Positions 55,801 through 64,000 of a stretch of DNA of 64,000 nucleotides are shown here, one piece after another. Position 1 is the stretch's first letter. Each line of letters begins with the position of its first letter. Source of the stretch: Archilochus colubris (lineage: Eukaryota; Chordata; Aves; Apodiformes; Trochilidae); the NCBI GenBank assembly GCA_023079485.1, contig CM041090.1, forward strand, positions 5,950,519-6,014,518, given 5' to 3'. A program made the translations under genes and the position numbers. The notes beneath the pieces were generated by a model. It did no database searches, was not told the DNA's origin, and worked only from the letters and a program-made list of their open reading frames with translations.

Positions 55801-58581
55801 TCTTCCACACAATACTAAGTAAAGAGAAGATTTCAGATGCTGAGGCAAAACTGGTCCATGTGACAGATGTTGAGATGTCTGTCATGTTTCCCTGGGCTTG
55901 TGTATTTAAGCAAATGATAGCATGGAGGATCAGATCAATGCTCTGGGGACAATGTAATTGTTTGGGACAATGTGAACAGTGGGATTCTGAGTTTCAGTAC
56001 TTGGAAAAGCATCCTGAGGCATCCAAAGTATGCTGAGGATCTTGTGCTAGAGCAGAGCCTGGACTGCAGGCAGATGCCAGGTGTTCAGGGGCTGGAAGGC
56101 AGCCTGAAAGCCTGCTCCCAAAAAGGGCACAGAACCACATCTCTACAGCTTTGTTTATCTGAAAGCATTTTGGGCATTTTTCTTTGTACTTCACTGGAGG
56201 AAGATGAGTATAATATCCCTGGCTCTTCCTCTGGCCTAGCAGGAAAAGCTAAAGATAAACAAGGTTGAAAAATGGCTCAATTGTTTGTAATGAAAAAAAT
56301 GTGCTCAGTGGACACTTTTATTTTAAAGCTCTTACCCTCAGGACCCTCCTTATTCTCTCAACGAGCTTTTTGCTGATGATTAAAGTCTTGACTGATAGTT
56401 ATTCTCTGAGGTAATTTGGCAGGATTTATGCCTTTGAAGTGATTGTCATGTATGTCACACAAGTTCTTCACTCCTTTTATTTACCCCATCCTAAGACCTC
56501 CCACAGCCAAAAAGGGTTGACTGAGCTGCAGCTGTAATGAAACTGGAACCATAGCAGCTTTGCCAGTGAGAAAAAAGGGTTTGAGAGTGGTTTAGTACAA
56601 AGAAAAGCTGTTAAAAACAGAATCATGATGTTTCAGGTGATTATTCATGGGAAAAGTTTAATGTTGCTATTTGTGAAAGTCTCTTGGGTTGGTGTTTTTG
56701 TTTGTGTTTTGGTTTGGGGTTTTTTGTGGTTTTTGTTTTGCTTGGTGCTTTTTTGCATTGCTGGTCAAGTGATTAAATCTTGATAAAATCTGTAATGGAA
56801 GTTATGTTTGGTTTGTGTTCACAGCATTAGAAGGTACAGATTTTTTTTTTTAAAAAAAAAGTAAACCAGTATTAAGCTTCATTTATAGACTTGTTAAATG
56901 CAGAAAAGAATATTAGAGGTGCTGCACCAGCGAGTAGTAGATATTCCATTTAGGAATATGGAATTCCCCAGTAGTTTTAAAGCAGAAGATGTGAGATGTG
57001 AAGCCAATGAGGTGATTCACAGTGTGCATAAGGCTCAGACAAATCTTTCCTGGCAGAGCTAAGCAGGTCCTCATCAGCCATGACCAAAATAATTGCCCAG
57101 GCTCTGCAGAGCACCAGGGTGTAACAGCACTGTGCAGGCAGCTCCCCCAGGATCAGCTGGAACAAGTGAGATGCTGCAACTCCTGCACAGCTTCTCATTT
57201 CTTCAACCACATGAGCAAAACTCAAGGCAATATGAAATGACTCATTGGGAAAAGCAGTTTTAATGGAGAAGAGAAATCTGACTAATCTAGATGCAAATTC
57301 TTCTCGTGAAAAGCAGCTGACACAAAAGTTGTCCTCCCAGCATGCAGAAAAGGTATCCAGGCTGCAGGACAAATGAGTCTGCTGAGCTTGGGGCAGAAAC
57401 TGCCATTTTCAGCCTCATTATTGTCAGGGCACTGTGTTTATAGCTGTGTGACAGTTGACCTACATCTCAACCCCAAAAAGTGCCTGACACCACCATCTGA
57501 GGGTAGCAGGTGAGGATGACATTCTTGGTCTTTGCTCTTGTGAGAGTCACTGAAGCAAGCAAATGGCAGTGGTGGTTTTCAGTGTAGTTCTGTGATGTTT
57601 TCTCTGGTGGTTGTTCAGGAGTTTCTCAGCTGAGTTGGCAGAATTATTTTTTAATGAGGCTGTGTTGTATGGCAAGGAATGATCTAAGAGCAGAGAACTT
57701 CTTTCAGAGGCAGCAGGGCTGATCCTCCTCACATAAAATAGAATTACAGAATTCCATTAGAATTCTAGATAGTTGTCTACACAGCTGTGGTAGACAGGGA
57801 GCTGAAGTAGCAGAAGGGATCCGTGTCTCCATGGGAGATCAGCAAGCAGGGTTACCAGTTTGCTTGTTTACACGGAAAATGGGGTAGCTTTTTTAAAAAG
57901 GAGAAATAATAGTTTGTATCACGAATCCTAAAAGTTAAAGAATATTTGGAGGGTTTTGTTCTAAAAGTAAATGCCATGGCTACAGTTTTGTGTGATCTGA
58001 GAGGTGGCACAATAGACATGATCAGATTTCCTGCCCCAATATCTGTTCATATTTTTTTCTTGCAAACCACCAGAGAACATTTTGTGCCATTCAGAGTGCC
58101 TCCAGCCTCCAAGATCATCCAGTCATTTATTTCCCACTGAGACTACAACTGCGCAGACTAGGGGGGGACAAAGGGTTTGTGTCCTGACCTGATGCTAGGA
58201 AACCTTTTTATTTTTTAAAAAAATCCTGCTTTTCTGACTGCTTAGGATGAAAATGATGCCTTCTGGCAGTTTCAGGGAAAGGACAGGAGAGAGAATTACC
58301 TGTTTCATTATGTCCTCATATTCTAAATGTACTTGGTGCAGCTCTTTAGAGCTGTAATGTCAACACAGCTTCTTTTATTGTCCAAGTTCCCCTCTGTGCT
58401 GCTGAGCTGAGCAGTTGTGCTCCAGCTGACCCAGGTGCCAGGCTCTACCTTTCTCCTGGAGTACACTCCCCTCTCCATTCTTGTTCCCTCCATTAAACTG
58501 TGCCTCCCCTGCCTTTCCCATTTTCCCTTGATGTGCTGCCTACACTTGGCAAGGCTTCAGGACACAGCAGTGCAGCCCCCT
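52824..58581. other. Long AT-rich unique stretch, no gene seen
   Basis: No mobile element recognised in about 5.8 kb. A 20-bp tandem duplication lies at 54846-54885 and T/G-rich low complexity at 54920-54936 and 56690-56755. A 131-codon minus-strand frame (56977-57372) is among the longest non-repeat frames in the window, but has no recognised domain or splice context. Confidence 0.4.
54846..54885. repeat. 20-bp tandem duplication
   Basis: CATTTAGTTTTGGTTTCTTT followed directly by CATTTAGTTTTGGTTTCCTT, one mismatch. Two copies only. Confidence 0.95.
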
Positions 58582-58609
58582 TGGATGGATGGATGGATGG
58601 ATGGATGGA
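58582..58609. repeat. (TGGA)7 microsatellite
   Basis: Seven perfect TGGA units within otherwise unique sequence. Confidence 0.97.
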
Positions 58610-61600
58610 AGCCCCACGGGGTGGTCAGCTGAGAGGCAGCCAGACTCTTGGGCTGGATGGGTCCCATCTGGCTTCCCTGTCAGCACCTCTTCTCTCTTTG
58701 CTGGCCAGAAGACATGAGCTACCTGACTGCTGTACTTGTTCACCAGAAAGGCAGTACTGCTTTTTTTTTTTTAACTCCTGGAGAGCTAAATGTCTCCTGA
58801 AGCCTGTCTGCTCTTGGATTGTGGTTTTGTCTGTGGAACGTAACCTTCTTTGCATTTTGATTATTGCATTTAGGGATTATTCTTCATAATAAACTTTGTT
58901 TTGCTGTTATCTCCTGAAGAGCTTCTAGCACTTCAGTTTCTTTGTTTTTGCAGGTTAGACTTTGATGCAAGATCTTAGAGTCTCTCTTTTGCCGATAAGC
59001 TTATTAAAAAAACAACCCAAAGAAGCAAACCCCAAAACATGAATTCTTTTGAGGGGGCTGGAAGAGATGGCATAGAAAGCTCAGCTGACAAAAACTGTGG
59101 CTTAGTGTCCCATCCTGTCACACAGGACCTGTAGTATTTTTGATGGCTATTGCAATGTGCCCTCCTCCAGGAACAGTGCCTGTGGCTGATGTTTTTACTA
59201 TTAAGCACCAAAGTTCAAGGTCGGAAAAACTGCAGTGAGCGTGGTGTGTGAAGTTCAATCTCTGTGGTTTTCCTCGTACCCTTCAAGAGATTAATTTTCT
59301 TAATTTTGACACATGCTGAGCCCAGAAACATCCCTAAACATTGTTGTTCTCCCTCGGTTAACAACCTAGCATCGCTTATTTTGTTATTTAAAAACAAATA
59401 TGGGAAAATAAGCAGTTTTTAATGTACCTTATACATTAAGTGTCAGGACTCACACTGTGAACACAGCTACCCAGGGGTGGTGCCCAACCAAATACCCCAT
59501 CCCACGCTTTTCCCTGTGCAATGTGTGACAAAAGGGAGGGCTGAGTAGTATTATATGATGTTATAGACATATTTCATATCAAAAGGTAGAGAGATATAGC
59601 TAACTGCTTCACCTTTTATGACAGAATATCCCTGCAGCAGTAACCCTCAAAGACATAGTTCTTATCAGGAATTAGTGACCAGATTGTGAGTAAATGCCCT
59701 GGGTAAGACAAAGGCAAATTTGTTGCAATGAGGAACGGGAATTGCAGTATGAATGAGAAAGCTACTTGGTGTTGAAATGGGTTGGGGATGAGCCATGCAT
59801 GAGACAAAAATAATTAAGAATAGTTTATATTTCTGAGTTGCTCTCTTAGTATTAATTTAACAGCTCTCAATGTAAAATACCAAGGCAAGACACTGACAGA
59901 GACATTGGCAGAGATTATTAAGCACATCAGCTCTGAGGCTTGTCTACCCCTGTTAATAATAAAATAGAGTGTTAAGATGTTTCTGAATTATAACAAAAAC
60001 CAATTGGTGTAATTCCTGTGCTGTAAACTGCATTGGTCTGCTCATAAACCATCCCCCCCTCATCCTCTTGTTGCTGCTCTCTTGGCTGACTTCCCCTTAC
60101 AAAGAATGTTTTGACTTAAGAGTTGGTTTCCTTCTGTGGAGGAATAAGAAACACCTTTTGTCAGTGCCTCTTTCCTTCTTGTTCATAACGAAAATGTTCT
60201 TTGTTATATGAAAACAGATTTGTGATCAATTTATGGCTGCCACCCATAACCCCTTTGTAACTCTTGAGAAACTTTCCTGTTTCAGCATCTTGGTGTTTTT
60301 ATCATGGAGAGAACTGTAAACTTTTATTTCTTTCACTAAAAGTTACTTTGCCCAATGTTCTGTTAAATTACTCAAGTGTTCAAGATTGATTTCCAGACCA
60401 TTTTAAGGTAATTTCATATGCTTTCAACCACTGAATGTGTTTCCTTATGTCAGAAAGCTAAAAGGGTTGTGTTTCCTCATATCCAAAATTTAAAAATAAC
60501 CACAAAACCAAAAATCCAGTCAGAGAAAACAGGAGAGGAACTATGTTCCTGTCATCCTAGCAGTTCTCTGATGAAGCTCCTTAGCCATTGCAACTCCAGT
60601 TCTGGGTGCCCATCACAACATTTCCTCTTAATTGTTTCAGCTTATTCTCTGAAACTTGTATGACAGCTGAACAATTTAGCTTCCTGACAACTTAATAATG
60701 AGAATTAGCCAGGTGGGGACTGGCACTGTGTTCAGAAAACCTTGCAAAGCAGTGGTGAAGTCTGCCATGGGGATTACAGACTCCGCTGTGTAGGTTCTGA
60801 AGTGACCCGAATGGTAGTGAAAGGAAAAGGAAACCACAGGGACCCCCACGAGGGCCATGGAGTCAGCTAATGAGGAAATAAAGATGAAAATTAAGAGTAA
60901 ATTCAGAGACCAACAGGATGAGGATTGTGGGGTGGGGAATGAACAAGGGAAGTGAGAAGGAAAGAGGAAAAACTGATACATCTGCCTGCAGTTTGAGAAT
61001 ACAGGGTATTTCTGTTGTGAGGGGGGGAAAAAAAAAAGACATAAATGGGACTAGCAGTACTACAGAACAAAAACAGGCTATGGAGGGAATGGAGGATAGA
61101 ATGCCTGCAGAGTTACGGGACTTATGAAGGGAGCCCTTAGCCTCTCTGCTGAGCAAAAGGCTAGCAAGGTACTACAGCTATTAAGTATGTGGTGTAAGCA
61201 CATACATAGCAAAAGAGAGACAGAGGTAGGACTCTTTATTTTCTTTTGCTTGGGCCCATGTTGCTAATCCTCTATTATGTTGGAGAAGTGGTTCTGGGGC
61301 TTCTGACCTGGAAAAGGCCAGGACAGATCTATCCAGAGAGCTGAAATGCCAGGTTTACAGGGAGCATGTTACGGCACCACTGTGCTCAGTGAACTTGGAT
61401 TCCAGAAATTTTGAATGTTCAAATCCTCTGAAAATGAAGAGTACAGTTCTTGAGCAACTCTCACACAACAATGGGTTTATTTTAATTGGTACATTTCACT
61501 GACAGCAAGACAGGGTTTCTCTTACCTGTGTGTTGTTCTGTTTCTTAAACCAAAAGATAACGAGTGATGTCCAGCCTTTGAAAAATTGAAGGAGACATCT

Positions 61601-63059
61601 GGAAAGATAGGTGGGAACAGTCATTTCTACTATAAAAGTCCCAATGAAAGGATGATGTAAGGGGTGGGATTAAATTCACCCTTGTTTGTGAATTAGAATT
61701 TGAATGTCTATACTAGATTTGTAAACTGCAGGGATCTGTAGTCTTGTTTATATACTGATTTGTATTTTGTCTGTCGTAAGTTTTCCAGCTGTAGGGTGAT
61801 GTTTTGTTCCCCTTGCTAACATTTGTCACCCCCAAAAAAATGGGGAGGCACAATCAAAATGCAGAAATATTTTAACCTTAGCTGGTTTGCATCTTCCAAA
61901 GCAGAAAAACAATTCAGGTCCTCACAGTGTACATACTTTGGTCTGGAAGGCTACTTCAGAAGGGTCAATTTGGAAGGCTTTTTGAATGACAATTTTATTC
62001 ATATATCACCTGGTGACACCATACTCAGTGTTACACAGTTCTGTCAGGAAAGCATGTTTTTATTGGCATTTTACTGATCTTTCTTTTAAACATCTTTGAC
62101 TGTGGCTGATGAAGCTGAACATTCCAAGTTCTAGCCACACCTAACTAGAAGTGCATTTCTGGAAGATATACAGGTTGCACCTCATTTTCAGAGTAAAATA
62201 GTTGTTTTTTTTGAAATTCACAATATCTCATTTGGAGGTAGCTTCATTCATGTTGGGGTTTTTTTATGTAGTATGCAAATGACACAATCTGTGCATGGAG
62301 TGACTGAAAGATATCCCACATAGTTTCATCTCACCATGAAAAAGAAGACACATACAGTAAATAGAAGTTGAAGTGTGATCAATGGGAGGCTGTGATTCTG
62401 CAGGGAGGTTTAAATTGTTATTAGCAAAAAACCTGCTAATCTTCATGAGAGGAATGTTATTACAGGTATAGGTTTTGAAGACTGCAAGGATGGCAAGTTT
62501 CATCTGAGCTGCTTTTAAAATCCTGTGGGCAGTGAGACAGCCAGCAAGGATTTCAGGTTAGCTTATTTTTCAGGTTAGCATTCCTAATCCTCTTGCTTTA
62601 TGAAGGGGTTTGATGCAATAATATACTTTACCTCAGAATTATTGCAAGCTGCTCAGTTTGAGTCCTTATAATTTATACTTGGGCATGAGAAAATAGAAAA
62701 ATGCTGTCTCAGCTGTCCCATTACAGTAATTCAGCTTTGAGTAAAAAGAGAAGTTAGAGAGGTTTGGTGAGAAGGCCTCACATTAAGATAGTGACAAGGG
62801 TTATATTACAGGAGCAGCAGCATAAGGAAAGAAGGGAATAAGGTTTTCCCTGTACTTTCAGAGTAAGCTCAGCAAACTGAAATCTGGGTACTTTTTCAGA
62901 AGGGTCTGAAGCACTCGGATAGTGGCACCCATTGCCCCTTGCCAGGCCCTGAGCCTGTCCTGCAGGCCTGATGTGAGAAGGGGTCTTTTTAGGTGCTTAC
63001 AGTGAAGCCTTGTGTGAAAGGAAATGGAAGGATATATGTGCTGTCCTTCTCCATGCTGA
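58610..63059. other. AT-rich unique sequence, no gene seen
   Basis: No LINE or LTR sequence recognised. Frames of 80-100 codons (for example minus strand 60676-61156) have no family resemblance. One plus-strand frame (61823-62077, 84 codons) was inspected and not recognised. Confidence 0.4.
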
Positions 63060-63480
63060 TTTTGTGTCAGGAACCTGACAAACAGCTGTGGCTATTTATT
63101 CTAGTTCGAGTGGAATAATTTAAAGTTTGAGTCCCGGGAGGACCTGAACACGCTGAGGGAGGGACCTGAGGGGCGGCACACAGTGGGGCTGTTCCCGCCC
63201 ATCCCTGCCCACACTCCATAACTTCAGGGAGACCCCCGCCCCTCCTCTCCTTCACCGCATCCTCGCTTAGCTGCTTTTCCATGCGCTTCTTTATCCCCCG
63301 CTCTCCAGGATCAGCATCCATCGGGTGCTGGGAAGGGCCATGGACCCCCCCACCTGAGTCAGCCCCGCGCAAGGGGCACTTAGGCACTGCCTGGCCCGGC
63401 CAGTACCGACCCAGACCCTGCTGGCTCCCCCATAACCCCACTCCTGGACAGGAGGAGAAAATCCACCTAAAAGTTCCTTA
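63060..63480. other. CpG-rich, GC-rich block
   Basis: At least 14 CpG dinucleotides in about 360 bases (63130-63420), against a window that is otherwise CpG-poor. It contains GGGGCGGC (63170-63177), a GC-box-like word, and a 124-codon minus-strand frame without a recognisable family. It could be a small CpG island, possibly a promoter, or part of the retroviral insertion that follows. I cannot separate these from sequence alone. Confidence 0.4.
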
Positions 63481-63499
63481 ATCCAGCAAGGACGGGGAG

Positions 63500-63532
63500 G
63501 TTTGCATCCCCCAGTTATGGTAACATGCAAAC
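63500..63532. promoter_or_regulatory. Nested dyad with octamer-like arms
   Basis: GTTTGCAT (63500-63507) is the inverse of ATGCAAAC (63525-63532), and between them GTTA-TGG-TAAC (63514-63524) is itself an inverted repeat. The arms resemble the POU octamer ATGCAAAT. The left spacer (6 bases) has no counterpart on the right. Function unknown. Confidence 0.35.
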
Positions 63533-63559
63533 AAAAAACTCATTTTGCAAGGAGAAATA

Positions 63560-64000
63560 GCAAACTCTCTCAGATCCGGATCCCTTCCCTGCCGCCTCCC
63601 CTCAGGGGACACGGGGGGGGTTCAGGCTCAGTCCCCCACACGCTGTTTCTGCCGCTTCTTCCTCCTCAGGGGAGGACTCCTCACATTCTGCCCCCACTCC
63701 AAGGCAGGGTCCCTCCCACGGGAGAGTCCTTCAGGAACCCCTGGGACACGAGTCCCTCCCATGGGCTGCAGTCCCTCAGGAACTGCTCCAGCCCGGGCTG
63801 CCCGCAGAGTCACGGCTGCTGCGGGAACAGTCACCTCCTCTGCCACAGGCTCTTCCATGGCTGCAGATCCACATCTGCCCCTCTTGGTGATCCTGCAATG
63901 GCTGCAGCTTCACCTCTGCCCACCCGTGGCACTTCAGGGGCTACAAATCCACATGGACCCCCCTCTCTGGGTTCCTTCAGGGACTGCTCCCCCGTGCTCC
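63560..64000 (-). mobile_element. Partial ERV LTR running off the window
   Basis: GC-rich sequence resembling the LTR at 580-1480, sharing TTTCTGCCGCT, TCCTCCTCAGGG and TCAGGAACTGCTCC. On the minus strand its upstream (right-hand) part holds a degenerate array of about 40-bp units starting near 63855, 63896 and 63935 (each with a GGCTGCAG- or GGCTACAA-like core). It also has paired GTCCCTCCCA blocks at 63710-63770. The element is cut by the window edge, so its 5' end is not seen. The left limit near 63560 is approximate. Confidence 0.6.

Noticed and set aside
56977..57372. 131-codon minus-strand frame, cysteine- and leucine-rich
   Set aside because: Not recognised and no gene context. A translated search or RNA-seq coverage would be decisive; absence of both would confirm rejection.
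1..64000. tRNA, rRNA or small RNA genes
   Set aside because: I saw no convincing tRNA B-box (GGTTCGAATCC-like) with a matching A-box, and no rRNA-like stretch on either strand.

Overview
The window looks like vertebrate nuclear DNA from a bird, most likely a songbird. The evidence is the interspersed repeats. There are many 5'-truncated CR1 LINE copies, which end in short ATTCTATG-type repeats instead of poly(A). There are also endogenous-retrovirus LTRs of types I associate with passerines. The background is AT-rich and CpG-poor with many poly(T)/poly(A) runs. I find no host protein-coding exon, rRNA, tRNA, CRISPR array or bacterial-type operon. The open frames present are short, or lie inside repeats. 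This reads as intergenic or intronic sequence, with the repeats as the annotatable content.

Layout. 580-2552: an unassigned LTR, then a CR1 copy split by a solo LTR (1607-2334). 4703-6207: a 38-copy minisatellite with a 40-bp unit and an internal 280-bp higher-order duplication. 8096-8240: a pyrimidine tract. 8756-9302: a composite of two fused CR1 tails. 10916-11400: two CR1 tails in minus orientation. 11.4-20.9 kb: largely unique AT-rich sequence. 20996-21367: a CR1 tail followed by a truncated LTR. 28925-30016: the longest recent CR1 copy, with a broken reverse transcriptase frame. Further CR1 pieces lie at 30236, 33323, 35205 and 37505. 39610-40416: a complete solo LTR with a perfect 5-bp target duplication. 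42668-43131: an almost identical, inverted copy of the composite at 8.8-9.3 kb. 45107-45473 and 47845-47972: CR1 pieces. 48935-50110: an older minus-strand CR1 interrupted by a plus-strand CR1. 50460-50996: a third solo LTR of the same family. 51945-52823: a different LTR whose upstream part carries three successive tandem arrays, a perfect 13-bp hairpin and a TATA box, followed by a primer-binding-site-like sequence. 52.8-63.0 kb: mostly unique AT-rich sequence. 63060-64000: a CpG-rich block, then an LTR that runs off the window.

No set of genes here works together, and I did not find a new gene system. The most informative structures are the nested and composite insertions, the minisatellite's higher-order repeat, and the architecture of the LTR at 51.9-52.8 kb. 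All family assignments come from recognition of sequence, with no database search. Outer boundaries of old CR1 copies are good to roughly 10-30 bases; the LTR ends supported by target duplications are exact.
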